Below, in pieces: positions 17,262 through 26,550 of a stretch of 64,000 nt of DNA (positions are counted from its first letter, which is position 1; every line of letters starts with the position of its first letter). Location of the stretch: the NCBI RefSeq assembly GCF_022414575.1, contig NZ_JADWYQ010000015.1, positions 1 to 64,000 of the forward strand, read 5' to 3'. Both the position numbers and the translations under genes were made by a program. Under the pieces are notes generated by a model. That model was not told the origin of the DNA. It did not search any database and was given only the letters and a program-made list of their open reading frames with translations. Origin of the DNA: Streptomyces sp. MUM 178J (GTDB lineage Bacteria > Actinomycetota > Actinomycetes > Streptomycetales > Streptomycetaceae).

Positions 17262-19229
17262 TCAGTCGCGGGCCGGTTCCACCGCCTCGCTCTCGTAGCG
17301 GCCGTCCAGCTTCGCCACCAGGCCCGTGACCTGACGGGCGATGTCCGGGGCGGTCAGGCCGATCTCGGCGAGGACCTCCTTGCGGGAGGCGTGGTCGAGG
17401 AAGCGCGGCGGGATGCCGAAGTCACGCAGCGGGACGTCGACGCCCGCGTCGCGCAGGGCCTGGGAGACCGCCGCGCCGACGCCGCCGACGCGGCAGTTGT
17501 CCTCGACGGTGACGACGACGCGATGCCGCTCGGCCAGCGGCGCGAGCGCCTCGTCGACCGGCTTGACCCAGCGGGGGTCGACGACGGTCGCGGAGATGCC
17601 CTGGGCGTCGAGGAGTTCGGCGACCTCCAGACACATCGGGGCGAGCGCGCCGACGGAGACGATGAGGACGTCCGGACGCTCGGCGTCCTCGGGCGTGCGC
17701 AGCACGTCCATCCCGCCGATCCGGCCGACGGCCTGGACCGCCGGGCCCACCGCGCCCTTGGAGAAGCGCACCACGGTCGGCGCGTCGTCGACCTCGACCG
17801 CCTCGCGCAGTTGGGCGCGCACCTGGTCGGCGTCGCGCGGGGCTGCGATCCGCAGCCCGGGGACGACCTGCAGGATGGACATGTCCCACATGCCGTTGTG
17901 GGACGCGCCGTCGGTGCCGGTGACGCCGGCCCGGTCGAGGACGAAGGTGACGCCGCACCTGTGCAGCGCCACATCCATCAGCACCTGGTCGAAGGCGCGG
18001 TTGAGGAAGGTGGCGTACACGGCGAAGACGGGGTGGAGCCCGCCGGTGGCGAGACCGGCGGCGGAGACCGCGCCGTGCTGCTCGGCGATGCCGACGTCGT
18101 ACACCCGGTCGGGGAAGACCTTGGCGAACCTGTCGAGGCCGACCGGCTGGAGCATCGCGGCGGTGATCGCGACGATGTCCTCGCGCTCCTCGCCGAGCTT
18201 GACCATCTCCTCGCCGAAGACCGAGGTCCAGTCGAGGCCTGAACTGGCGATCGGCAGCCCGGTGTCGGGGTGGATCTTGCCGACGGCGTGGAAGCGGTCG
18301 GCCTCGTCCTGGAGGGCGGGCTGGTAGCCGCGGCCCTTCTCGGTGAGGCAGTGGACGATGACGGGTCCGCCGAAGCGCTTGGCCCGCGACAGGGCGGACT
18401 CCAGGGCCTCCAGGTCATGGCCGTCGATCGGCCCGACGTACTTCAGTCCGAGGTCCTCGAACATGCCCTGCGGGGCGATGAAGTCCTTCAGGCCCTTCTT
18501 CGCGCCGTGCAGGGTGTCGAAGAGCGGCTTGCCGACGACCGGGGTGCGCTCCAGCACCTCCTTCGTGCGGGCCAGGAAGCGCTCGTAGCCGTCGGTGGTG
18601 CGCAGGGTGGCGAGGTGGTTGGCGAGGCCGCCGATCGTGGGGGCGTAGGAGCGCTCGTTGTCGTTGACGACGATGACCAGCGGGCGGTCCTTGGCGTCCG
18701 CGATGTTGTTCAGCGCCTCCCAGGCCATGCCTCCGGTGAGCGCCCCGTCGCCGATCACTGCGACGACGTGGTCGCCGCGCCCGAGGACCTCGTTGGCCTT
18801 GGCGAGGCCGTCGGCCCAGCCCAGGACGGTCGAGGCATGCGAGTTCTCGATGACGTCGTGGTCGGACTCGGCGCGCGCGGGGTAGCCGGACAGGCCCCCC
18901 TTGGCCTTGAGCCGGGAGAAGTCCTGGCGGCCGGTGAGCAGCTTGTGGACATAGCTCTGGTGTCCGGTGTCCCACAGGACCTTGTCCCTGGGCGAGTCGA
19001 AGACACGGTGCAGGGCGATGGTCAGCTCGACCACCCCGAGGTTGGGGCCGAGGTGTCCGCCGGTCTTGGAGACGGCGTCCACGAGGAAGGTCCGGATCTC
19101 CGCGGCGAGCTTGTCGAGCTGCTCCGGGCCGAGCCGGTCCAGATCGCGCGGTCCGCTGATGCGGGTCAGCAGCTCCCACCCGTCGCCCGCCACCGTCTTC
19201 GGCGGTCGCGGTTTGCGCGGCTGTTCCAC
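17262..19229 (-). CDS. dxs: 1-deoxy-D-xylulose-5-phosphate synthase
   Basis: A 655-residue ThDP enzyme condensing pyruvate and glyceraldehyde-3-phosphate, the first step of the MEP isoprenoid pathway. Visible features are [33 protein letters not shown] (active-site His), the ThDP/Mg motif [16 protein letters not shown], and the pyrimidine-activating Glu in DVGIAEQHG. Start: GTG 19229 ([10 protein letters not shown]) is preceded by AAGGAGG at 19234-19240, whereas the further upstream ATG has no ribosome site. It is monocistronic, flanked by hairpins on both sides. Confidence 0.95.
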   Translation of the reverse strand: MEQPRKPRPPKTVAGDGWELLTRISGPRDLDRLGPEQLDKLAAEIRTFLVDAVSKTGGHLGPNLGVVELTIALHRVFDSPRDKVLWDTGHQSYVHKLLTGRQDFSRLKAKGGLSGYPARAESDHDVIENSHASTVLGWADGLAKANEVLGRGDHVVAVIGDGALTGGMAWEALNNIADAKDRPLVIVVNDNERSYAPTIGGLANHLATLRTTDGYERFLARTKEVLERTPVVGKPLFDTLHGAKKGLKDFIAPQGMFEDLGLKYVGPIDGHDLEALESALSRAKRFGGPVIVHCLTEKGRGYQPALQDEADRFHAVGKIHPDTGLPIASSGLDWTSVFGEEMVKLGEEREDIVAITAAMLQPVGLDRFAKVFPDRVYDVGIAEQHGAVSAAGLATGGLHPVFAVYATFLNRAFDQVLMDVALHRCGVTFVLDRAGVTGTDGASHNGMWDMSILQVVPGLRIAAPRDADQVRAQLREAVEVDDAPTVVRFSKGAVGPAVQAVGRIGGMDVLRTPEDAERPDVLIVSVGALAPMCLEVAELLDAQGISATVVDPRWVKPVDEALAPLAERHRVVVTVEDNCRVGGVGAAVSQALRDAGVDVPLRDFGIPPRFLDHASRKEVLAEIGLTAPDIARQVTGLVAKLDGRYESEAVEPARD

Positions 19230-19342
19230 CCTGCCTCCTTGCGTTGAGCATGCCGATTCCGCCGAGTCTAGTGTTCCGCCGGCGGGCGCGGTCATCGGAC
19301 TGTGCGTTCTACGTCACCCGTACGGTGCATGACGACGGCACG

Positions 19343-19383
19343 CAGCGGTGCCCGGCGTCGTCTGCCGACGCCGGGCACCGCTG
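19343..19383 (-). terminator. strong terminator of the xylFGH operon
   Basis: An 18-bp stem (19343-19360 with 19366-19383; arm CAGCGGTGCCCGGCGTCG) and 5-nt loop TCTGC, 15 nt beyond the xylH stop and upstream of the dxs promoter. Confidence 0.8.
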
Positions 19384-19397
19384 TGATCTGCCGTGTG

Positions 19398-20711
19398 TCA
19401 GGCGCGGCCCGCAGTCTTCTGCGTCTTGCGGGTGACCGAGTCGATGACGACCGTGATGAGCAGCACTGCTCCGGTGATCATGTACTGGACCGGGGTGCGG
19501 ATGCCCTCCAGGGCCAGCCCGTACTGGATCGAGACGATCACCATGACGCCGAGCAGGGCGTTCCAGGTGCGGCCGCGGCCGCCGAAGAGGCTGGTGCCGC
19601 CGATCACGGCCGCCGCGATCACGTTCATCAGCAGTTCGCCGGTGCCGGCGCTCTGGTTGGCGGCGGCGATCTTGGAGGCCCAGAAGAGGCCGCCGATGGC
19701 CGCGAAGGTGCCGGCGAGGGCGAAGACGGAGATCCGGATCGCCGTGACGTTGATGCCGGCGCGCCGGGACGCCTCGACGCTGCCGCCGAGGGCGAAGATC
19801 TTCCGCCCGTACGGCGTGCGGCGCAGCATGAAGTCCGTGCCCACCAGGACCGCCAGGAACAGCACCAGCGCCAGCGGCAGCCCCTTGTACTGGTTGAACA
19901 TATAGGCGGCGGCGAAGGCGATGACCGCGAGCACGGCGGCGCGCAGCGCGATGTCGCTCAGCGGCCGGGCGGGGACTCCGGCGGCCTCACGGCGGCGGCT
20001 GTCCAGGAAGCCGGAGAGGAAGTACGCGGCCACGGCGAAGGCTGCCAGGCCGTAGGCGGCGGCGACATCGGTGAAGAAGTACGTGGTCAGGCTGCCGACC
20101 GCGCCTTCGCGGTCGATGTTGATGGTGCCGGTGTCGCCGAGGAGCTGGAGCATGAAGCCCTGCCAGAAGAGCAGGCCCGCCAGGGTGACGGCGAAGGCCG
20201 GCGCTCCGATTCTGGCGAAGAAGAAGCCGTGCAGCGCGCCGATGACCGCGCCGCCCGCGACGGCGACGAGGAGCGCGAGCCATTCGTTCATGCCCTGGCT
20301 GACGCTGAGCACGGCGACGACCGCGCCGGAGACTCCGCTGACCGCGCCGACCGACAGGTCGATCTCACCGAGCAGCAGGACGAAGATCACGCCGACGGCC
20401 ATCATGCCGGTGGCCACCATCGTGACCGCGATGTCGCTGAGGTTCTTGGCGGAGAGGAAGTTGGAGTTCAGGCTCTGGAAGATGGCCGCGATGACGATCA
20501 GCCCGACGACGACGGGGACGGAGCCGAGGTCGCCGGCGTGCAGCTTGCGCTTGAACTCCCCGAAGTAGCCGGCGAGGCCCTGTTCACGCACCAGCAGCCG
20601 GGGGTCGACGGCGGCGACGGCGTCGTGCGCCGCCTCGGGGTTCTCGACCTGGTGGTCCGCGGGCGCTTCGGCCGTGGCCGCCGTCGCGGTGGAGGTCTTC
20701 TCGGTGCTCAC
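19398..20711 (-). CDS. xylH: sugar ABC transporter permease (XylH-type)
   Basis: A 437-residue polytopic permease of the ribose/xylose (BPD_transp_2) class with roughly ten hydrophobic helices, e.g. VPVVVGLIVIAAIFQ and AVGVIFVLLLGEIDLSVGAVSG, the GEIDLSVG motif being characteristic of the family. The C-terminal part has ISVFALAGTFAAIGGLFWASK and TSLFGGRG. A 60-residue soluble N-terminus precedes the first helix. Start GTG 20711 overlaps the ATPase stop (GTGA). It should form the membrane channel with XylG, fed by XylF. Substrate assignment as xylose follows from recall of the S. coelicolor rok7B7-xylFGH locus, not from residues. Confidence 0.82.
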   Translation of the reverse strand: MSTEKTSTATAATAEAPADHQVENPEAAHDAVAAVDPRLLVREQGLAGYFGEFKRKLHAGDLGSVPVVVGLIVIAAIFQSLNSNFLSAKNLSDIAVTMVATGMMAVGVIFVLLLGEIDLSVGAVSGVSGAVVAVLSVSQGMNEWLALLVAVAGGAVIGALHGFFFARIGAPAFAVTLAGLLFWQGFMLQLLGDTGTINIDREGAVGSLTTYFFTDVAAAYGLAAFAVAAYFLSGFLDSRRREAAGVPARPLSDIALRAAVLAVIAFAAAYMFNQYKGLPLALVLFLAVLVGTDFMLRRTPYGRKIFALGGSVEASRRAGINVTAIRISVFALAGTFAAIGGLFWASKIAAANQSAGTGELLMNVIAAAVIGGTSLFGGRGRTWNALLGVMVIVSIQYGLALEGIRTPVQYMITGAVLLITVVIDSVTRKTQKTAGRA

Positions 20712-21556
20712 TTGTTCGCCTCCGCCTTCTCCGCGTTCTCCGCGCTCTTGTCGTTCGTCGCGCTCTCCCCGTTCTTCGCCTCCGCGCTGCGTGCCGCACG
20801 GCGGGTCACAGCGTTGTCCGTGGCGCCGGTGATGGCGGAGATGATCTCTTCCTGCGAGGTGCTCTTCACGTCGAAGACGCCGTTGTTGCAGCCGAGCCGC
20901 AGGACGGCCACCCGGTCGGCGACGGCCTTGACGTCGGCCATGTTGTGGCTGATGAGGATGACCGCGTGGCCGCGCTCGCGCAGCCGCTCGACCAGGTCGA
21001 GCACCTGGGCGGTCTGCTCGACGCCGAGGGCGGCGGTGGGCTCGTCGAGGATGACGAGCTTGGGCTCGCCGAGCATCGAGCGGGCGATGGCCACCGTCTG
21101 GCGCTGGCCGCCGGAGAGCGAGGCGATCGGGATGCGGACGCTGGGGATGCGGATCGACAGCGTGCTGAGCAGCTCGCGGGCGCGGCGCTCCATCTCGATC
21201 TCGTCCAGGACGCCGCGCTTGTGCAGCTCCCGGCCGAGGTAGAGGTTGCCGACGACGTCGATGTTGTCGCAGAGCGCGAGGTCCTGGTAGACGGTCGCGA
21301 TGCCCAGGTCCTGAGCGTCGTGCGGCCGGCTGATCGTGACCGGGCGGCCCTCCCACTCGATGACGCCCTCGTCGATCGGGTGGACGCCGGCGATCGTCTT
21401 GACCAGCGTGGACTTGCCTGCGCCGTTGTCGCCGACCAGGGCGACCACCTCGCCGGCGTGGATCTCGAGCTCTACGTCGGTGAGCGCCTGTACGGCGCCG
21501 AACCGCTTGGAGACCCCTCGCAACGCCAGCACGGGCGTAGCGGACACGTGAACCAT
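20708..21556 (-). CDS. xylG: sugar ABC transporter ATPase (XylG-type, single ABC domain)
   Basis: A 282-residue ATPase: Walker A GDNGAGKST (42-50), signature LSGGQRQTVAIARSML, Walker B LVILDEPTAALG, and the H-loop in ISHNMADV. Unlike E. coli XylG or RbsA, which carry two ABC domains in about 500 residues, only one is present, followed by a 35-residue Ala/Glu/Lys tail. The ATG at 21556 abuts AAGGAG, so the GTG at 21547, nine nucleotides downstream with good spacing, may be the true start (279 residues). Co-transcribed with xylH through a GTGA overlap. Confidence 0.83.
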   Translation of the reverse strand: MVHVSATPVLALRGVSKRFGAVQALTDVELEIHAGEVVALVGDNGAGKSTLVKTIAGVHPIDEGVIEWEGRPVTISRPHDAQDLGIATVYQDLALCDNIDVVGNLYLGRELHKRGVLDEIEMERRARELLSTLSIRIPSVRIPIASLSGGQRQTVAIARSMLGEPKLVILDEPTAALGVEQTAQVLDLVERLRERGHAVILISHNMADVKAVADRVAVLRLGCNNGVFDVKSTSQEEIISAITGATDNAVTRRAARSAEAKNGESATNDKSAENAEKAEANK

Positions 21557-21752
21557 CTCCTTCGCCGCCTGACCGGCGGGGATTTCACCGCCTGACGGCG
21601 GGGACGCCGCGCCCGACAGGGGGTGGAGCGCGGAGGCTGAGCAGAAGTGTGCAGAAGTCTGCGGTGCCGCGAAAGGCCGTGGGCGGTCTCTCGCAGCGGC
21701 AGGGACGGCGACCGGCGAACGGTCGGCCAGAGGAACAGCAGATACGTTTCGC

Positions 21753-21799
21753 CCGGTGCTCCGCCCAGTTGCGGGGCTGGATGCGGTGCGGAGCACCGG
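21753..21799 (-). other. stem-loop in the xylF-xylG intercistronic region
   Basis: Within the 280-nt gap between the binding-protein and ATPase genes, arms CCGGTGCTCCGC (21753-21764) and GCGGAGCACCGG (21788-21799) close a 23-nt loop that itself contains CCAG/CTGG. Such hairpins after binding-protein genes usually protect or partly terminate the transcript, giving excess binding protein over ATPase and permease. The rest of the gap shows no ORF. Confidence 0.5.
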
Positions 21800-21836
21800 A
21801 CGAGATCGTGGGGCGGCCCGAAGGGGGCCTGCGGCC

Positions 21837-22952
21837 TTACTTCAGGCCGATCGCGTCACAGGCGGCCTTGTACTTGTCCGTGCAGATGTCCTGCACCGTG
21901 TAGACGCCGTCCTTGATGACGGTGTCCTTGATGTTCTCCTTGGTCAGCGAGACCACCGGGACCAGCACGGTGGGAACGCCCTTGGTAGTGGGGCTGTCCA
22001 CGGTGTCCTTGGCGATGGCGTCGAGCTTCTCGCCCTTGGCGAGGGCGACGGCCATCTCGGCGGCGGCCGCGGCCTCGGGGGCGTACGGCTTGTAGACGCT
22101 CATGTACTGCTCGCCCGCCACGATCCGCTGCACGCCGGAGAGCTCGGCGTCCTGGCCGGTGACCGGCGGGAGCTTGCTGAAGCCGCCGCCCTGGAGTGCG
22201 GTGATGATGCCGCCCGCCATGCCGTCGTTGGCGGAGTAGACGCCGACGATCTTGTCCTTGCCAAGGGCCGAGATCGCCGCCTCCATGTTGGAGTTGGCGT
22301 TCTCCGGCTTCCACTCCTTGGTGTCGTACTCCTTGCCGACGTTGACCTTGCCGTCGAGGACGGACTTGGCGCCCTTCTTGAACAGCGCGGCGTTCGGGTC
22401 GGTGATCGCGCCGTGCATCATCACGATCTGGCCGTCCTTGGCCTTGTCGCCGAGCGCGTCGAGCAGCGCCTGGCCCTGGACGCGGCCGACCTCTTCGTTG
22501 TCGAAGGAGGTGTAGGCGTCGATCGGGCCCTCGGCGAGGCGGTCGTAGGCGACGACCGGGATGCCGGCTTCCTCGGCCTTGCTGACGCTGCCGGCGATGG
22601 CCTTGGCGTCTACCGCGTCCAGGATGAGCACGTCGACCTTGTTGGTGATCATGGTGTCGACCTGCTGCGACTGCAGGGTGGCGTCCTGCTTGGCGTTGGA
22701 GTAGACGACCTTCGCCTTGCCGCCGGTCAGCTCGCTGATCTTCTTCTCGATCAGCGGCTTGTCGAACTTCTCGTAGCGGGCGGTCTGGTTCTCGGGAAGA
22801 AGCAGGCCGATCGTGAGGTCGTCGCCCTTCTTCTTCTCACCGGTCTCGGCGGCCTTGTCGCCGGACTCCTTGGCGCTGCCGCAGGCGGCGAGGGAAACGG
22901 CCATCGCACCAGCGGCGACGGCGACGGCTGCACGACGCATACGCGTGTTCAT
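21837..22952 (-). CDS. xylF: sugar ABC transporter substrate-binding lipoprotein (XylF-type)
   Basis: A 371-residue lipoprotein with lipobox LAAC (Cys24) after a 20-residue signal. The type I periplasmic-binding fold is clear: LTIGLLLPENQTARYEKFDKP, then DVLILDAVDAKAIAG, GIPVVAYDRLAEGPID and a C-terminal GVYTVQDICT. Asn/Arg/Asp residues in the PENQTARYEKF and NDGMAGG segments are typical sugar contacts. It feeds XylGH. GGAGG in the leader lies 10 nt upstream of the ATG. Transcription should be controlled by the neighbouring ROK protein. Confidence 0.87.
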   Translation of the reverse strand: MNTRMRRAAVAVAAGAMAVSLAACGSAKESGDKAAETGEKKKGDDLTIGLLLPENQTARYEKFDKPLIEKKISELTGGKAKVVYSNAKQDATLQSQQVDTMITNKVDVLILDAVDAKAIAGSVSKAEEAGIPVVAYDRLAEGPIDAYTSFDNEEVGRVQGQALLDALGDKAKDGQIVMMHGAITDPNAALFKKGAKSVLDGKVNVGKEYDTKEWKPENANSNMEAAISALGKDKIVGVYSANDGMAGGIITALQGGGFSKLPPVTGQDAELSGVQRIVAGEQYMSVYKPYAPEAAAAAEMAVALAKGEKLDAIAKDTVDSPTTKGVPTVLVPVVSLTKENIKDTVIKDGVYTVQDICTDKYKAACDAIGLK

Positions 22953-23074
22953 CTTCTAAAACCTCCCTGACGCGGCCGCGGCGTTGCGGCCGAGGTGGCT
23001 GGAAGTCAACTCGGCCCCGCTGCTGCCGTCAAGGAGTAAATTCTTAACGAGATGACAACGGTGCCATGTGTTCT

Positions 23075-24274
23075 CTAAGTGAACGCTGGGCTACTGGGCT
23101 GCAACGCACTGCCCAGAAGGGTCGAATCGCCCATTTCGCTGAGCACAAGAGCGAGGGCGCCCAGCACTTCGGCCCGCCCGCCGAGAGCCCCGGGGGCCAC
23201 GGACAGCTGCCGTGCGGCACTGGGGATGGCATAGCGGGACACAGAGTCCCTGATGGGCCCCAGGACCAGTTCTCCGGCCTCGGCCAGATCGCCGCCGAGC
23301 ACCACCCTGCTGGGGTTCAGGAGATTGCACAGGTTGGCCACACCGCTGCCGACATGACGGCCGACGTCCCCGATGACCCGGCGGCAGCCCGGATCGCCCT
23401 CGCGGGCGAGCTGGACCACGCGCTCCATTGTCAGATCGGCTCCATGGCCGGGCTGGAGCAGGGGCAGCACATAGCGGGCCGCGGCGAAGGTCTCCAGACA
23501 GCCGCGGTTTCCGCAGCGGCACACCGGGCCGGACTCGTCCAGCGTGATGTGCCCGATCTCCCCGGCGGTGCCGCCCGGCCCCCGGTAGATCTGCCCGTCG
23601 ATCACCAGACCGGCGCCGACTCCGGACGCGACCTTGATATAGGCGAGGTCCTTCACCCCGCGGCCGCTCCCCCACACCAGCTCTCCCAGCGCGCCGAGGT
23701 TGGCGTCGTTGTCGACGTAGACCGGCGCGCCGAGCCGGGCGGAGAGCTCCTGGCTGGGGTTGATCCCGCTCCAGCCCGGCAGGATCGCGGTGGAGCCGAG
23801 GGTGCCGGACTCCACGTCGATCGGGCCCGGCACGCCGAGACCCACGCCGATCACCTTGTCCCGGCCGATGCCGCAGGCCGCGATCAGCCGTTTGACCAGC
23901 TGTTCCGCCCGGTCGAAGCCCTGCGCGGCGGAGGCGTCGACATCGAGCGGCTCGGACTCCTCGGCCAGCACCTGGTGGGCGAGGTTGCCGACGGCGACCC
24001 GCAGATGCGTATGGCCGAAGTCGACGCCGATGACGATGCCCGCGTCGCCGCTGAGGGAGACGCTGCGGGCCCGGCGGCCGCCAGCGGAGGTGGGGGTGAC
24101 CTCGACCGTGCCGCCGTCCTTCAGTTCACGAACGATATTGGAGACCGTGGCGGCCGACAGGCCGGTGCTTCTGGCGATCTCCGCCTGGGTGAGCGAGCCC
24201 GCCAAGCGCACGGCCCTGACGACCCGCTCGAGGTTGGCCCGGTGCAGTGATGTCTGCGACCCCGGAGTCTCCAT
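23075..24274 (-). CDS. rok7B7: ROK-family regulator, Rok7B7-type
   Basis: A 399-residue repressor/sensor. The N-terminal winged HTH (about 12-70: GSLTQAEIARSTGLSAATVSNIVRELK) is followed by the ROK sugar-kinase-like fold: GVDFGHTHLRVAVG, GVGLGVPGPIDVESG, and the zinc site GHITLDESGPVCRCGNRGC. The ATP-binding residues are less kinase-like, as in ROK repressors. In S. coelicolor Rok7B7 controls xylFGH, carbon-catabolite effects and antibiotic output (established for that species, recalled). Start ATG 24274; a GTG at 24286 would add four residues. It sits between xylF and ngcG on the same strand but behind its own terminator-isolated promoter. Confidence 0.88.
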   Translation of the reverse strand: METPGSQTSLHRANLERVVRAVRLAGSLTQAEIARSTGLSAATVSNIVRELKDGGTVEVTPTSAGGRRARSVSLSGDAGIVIGVDFGHTHLRVAVGNLAHQVLAEESEPLDVDASAAQGFDRAEQLVKRLIAACGIGRDKVIGVGLGVPGPIDVESGTLGSTAILPGWSGINPSQELSARLGAPVYVDNDANLGALGELVWGSGRGVKDLAYIKVASGVGAGLVIDGQIYRGPGGTAGEIGHITLDESGPVCRCGNRGCLETFAAARYVLPLLQPGHGADLTMERVVQLAREGDPGCRRVIGDVGRHVGSGVANLCNLLNPSRVVLGGDLAEAGELVLGPIRDSVSRYAIPSAARQLSVAPGALGGRAEVLGALALVLSEMGDSTLLGSALQPSSPAFT

Positions 24275-24480
24275 TGACCCATCCACTCCTGCCCCCGGTG
24301 GGCGGCACGACCGCCGCCCCCGGCCGGGTTCACCACGATGTGACCCAGCATCTCTCCAACTTATGAACTCTAAGCTGACCCGGAGGGGGCATATCGCGTC
24401 AAGACCTTGAGCGAGAGGAGAACCGTAAGGAGACCTCGCCGAGATCTGGCCTCCCCCGCCCGGAGGACGGGCGAAGACGT

Positions 24481-24513
24481 CCGCCCGTATGCGCACGCTG
24501 CGCATACGGGCGG
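24481..24513 (-). terminator. terminator of the ngcEFG operon
   Basis: A 14-bp stem CCGCCCGTATGCGC (24481-24494) / GCGCATACGGGCGG (24500-24513), loop ACGCT, 46 nt beyond the ngcG stop and upstream of the rok7B7 promoter. Confidence 0.8.
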
Positions 24514-24559
24514 TTCCGGCAGGTCGGGGTTCTTCAGCCGCGGGTCGGCTCGCTCGGCG

Positions 24560-25507
24560 TCACTTCAACGTGCCCGCCGTGAGGCCGGACTGGACCTGGC
24601 GCTGGAACGACAGGTACACGACCAGCATCGGGATCATGGCGATGGTCACCCCGGCGAACAGCACCGGAAGATCGCTGGCGTACCCCTGCTGCTGCTGGAG
24701 CTGCACCAGCCCCTGGGTGAGCAGATAGCGCTCGGGGTCGCTGTTGTCCCTGGGCTGCATCAGCACCACGGGCAGGATGTACTGGTTCCACTGGCCCAGC
24801 GCGTTGAAGATGCCCACGCTCAGCAGCCCCGGCTTTGCCATCGGCAGCATGACCTGGAAGAACGCACGGGTGTGCGAGGCCCCGTCGATCACCGCCGCCT
24901 CGTGCACTGCCGTCGGCAGGGTGCGGAAGAAGGCGTGCATAAAGAACACCGTGAAGGGCATCGAGTAGGCGATGTAGACCAGGATCAGACCCTGGTAGGT
25001 GTTCAGCATCCCGAACCGCTCGACCATGAAGTAGAGCGGGACGAGCGCGAGGAAGACGGGGAACATCGCCCCGCCGACGAAGAAGAAGTACAGGAAGCGG
25101 TTGCCCGGGAACTCATAGCGCGCCAGCACATACGCCGCCATCGACCCGAACAGCATGGTCAGCGGCACCGAGAAGGCAAGCACTATCACCGTGTTGGTGA
25201 AGTAGTCGCCGATGCCCTTGTCCCAGGCCCGTACGAAGACGTCGAAGGTCCAGTTGGTGGGCCAGCTCAGTGCGGAGCCGCCGATCTGGGCGTCGGTCTT
25301 GAAGGAGCTCAGCACGAGCCAGAGCAGCGGCAGCACGATCAGCACGGCCCAGAGCGCCAGAAAGCCGTGCGAGAAGACATTGAGGGTGATGCCCTCGGTG
25401 GCGCGGTCGCCGGGGCGCAAGGTCCGCCGGCCGCTCTTCGGCCCGTCGCCCCGCGGGCCGTCGGAGCCCGGCTCTGTGGCGGCGGACTCCTTGGCAGTGA
25501 TGCTCAT
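24560..25507 (-). CDS. ngcG: carbohydrate ABC transporter permease (NgcG-type)
   Basis: A 315-residue MalG-class permease. A 60-residue basic N-terminus precedes six helices. The EAA loop that contacts the ATPase is present as EAAVIDGASHTRAFFQVMLPMAKPG. The C-terminal RQVQSGLTAGTLK ending is typical of MalG-like sugar permeases. It pairs with NgcF; the operon has no own ATPase, so it presumably uses the shared MsiK ATPase, as known for streptomycete chitobiose and cellobiose systems. It starts 12 nt after the ngcF stop. Confidence 0.88.
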   Translation of the reverse strand: MSITAKESAATEPGSDGPRGDGPKSGRRTLRPGDRATEGITLNVFSHGFLALWAVLIVLPLLWLVLSSFKTDAQIGGSALSWPTNWTFDVFVRAWDKGIGDYFTNTVIVLAFSVPLTMLFGSMAAYVLARYEFPGNRFLYFFFVGGAMFPVFLALVPLYFMVERFGMLNTYQGLILVYIAYSMPFTVFFMHAFFRTLPTAVHEAAVIDGASHTRAFFQVMLPMAKPGLLSVGIFNALGQWNQYILPVVLMQPRDNSDPERYLLTQGLVQLQQQQGYASDLPVLFAGVTIAMIPMLVVYLSFQRQVQSGLTAGTLK

Positions 25508-25519
25508 CGCTCTCCCCGC

Positions 25520-26449
25520 TCAGAATTCGATGCGCTCGCGGCGGGTGGCGCGGAGCGTGACGACGGACAGGATCAGGGTCAGCAGCAGCATCACCACACC
25601 CATGGCGCAGGCGTAGCCGCTCTTTCCGAAGTACAGGAAGTTGCGCATCAGGACCGTGGCCATGACCTCGCTGTGGTGGTCGGGGCCGCCGCCGAACTGA
25701 CCCGATGTCATGGTCGACACCAGGACGAACAGATCCATCGCGGTGATTCCGAGGTAGACCCAGGAGGTCTGCACGGATTCCCACAGCAGCGGGAGGGTGA
25801 CCCGGAAGAACGTCTGGGCCCGGCCCGCGCCGTCCAGGAGGGAGGCTTCGTAGATCTCCTTGGGGATGGACTGCATCGCCGCGGAGAACAGCACGAGATA
25901 GAACCCGACACCGTGCCAGACGACGACGGCCAGCAGACACCACAGCACCAGGGAGGGCTCGTTGAGCCACTCGACGGGCCGGCCCGCGTCGACCAGACCC
26001 GCCTTGACGAGCAGGCCGTTGAGCAGTCCGCCCTGGTCGCTGCGGTAGACGGCGCCGAAGAGCACCGCGAGGATCGCCAGCGAGAGGACCTGCGGGAAGA
26101 AGTACACGATCTTGTAGAAGCCGGAGCCCTGGATGCCCGTGACCCCTCCCGCGCCGCCCCGGCCGCCCGCGTTGAGCATAAAGGCGAAGAAGAGGGCGAG
26201 CAGGATGGTGATCACCGGAATGAACACCAGGAACAGGATGTTGTGCCAGATCGCCTGCAGGAAGACGTTGTCCTCGAGCAGTGCTGCGTAGTTGTCGAGG
26301 CCTACGAACCCGAAGGTCTGCGACTGGCCCTTCCAGTCGGTGAAGGAGTATCCGATCGTCTGGAGATACGGCCAGATCACAAAGATCAGATACAGCGCCA
26401 TGGGAGCGAGAAGAAATCCCGTGACGAACTGGTACTGCCCTTTTCGCAT
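25520..26449 (-). CDS. ngcF: carbohydrate ABC transporter permease (NgcF-type)
   Basis: A 309-residue MalF-class permease with six predicted helices and the EAA loop EASLLDGAGRAQTFFRVTLPLLWES. The ATG at 26449 (MRKGQYQFVTGFLLAP) begins just before the first helix; longer in-frame extension is Arg/Gly-rich and non-coding in character. It is 101 nt downstream of ngcE and 12 nt upstream of ngcG on the same strand, consistent with one transcript. Function: membrane half-channel for GlcNAc/chitooligosaccharide import, by family and operon context. Confidence 0.88.
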   Translation of the reverse strand: MRKGQYQFVTGFLLAPMALYLIFVIWPYLQTIGYSFTDWKGQSQTFGFVGLDNYAALLEDNVFLQAIWHNILFLVFIPVITILLALFFAFMLNAGGRGGAGGVTGIQGSGFYKIVYFFPQVLSLAILAVLFGAVYRSDQGGLLNGLLVKAGLVDAGRPVEWLNEPSLVLWCLLAVVVWHGVGFYLVLFSAAMQSIPKEIYEASLLDGAGRAQTFFRVTLPLLWESVQTSWVYLGITAMDLFVLVSTMTSGQFGGGPDHHSEVMATVLMRNFLYFGKSGYACAMGVVMLLLTLILSVVTLRATRRERIEF

Positions 26450-26550
26450 GGCATCCTGTCCCTGGTGTTCCGGGTGTTTCCGGTGGTTCCCGTTGTACCG
26501 GCCGAGCCGCGGGAAACCGCTGAACCGCGTACGGCGGCTCAGTCGCGAGC

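Noticed and set aside
20712..21356. Long N-terminal extension of the XylH frame through the ATPase gene
   Set aside because: It is a shadow of xylG; the GTGA junction and hydrophilic-to-helix transition place the xylH start at 20711.
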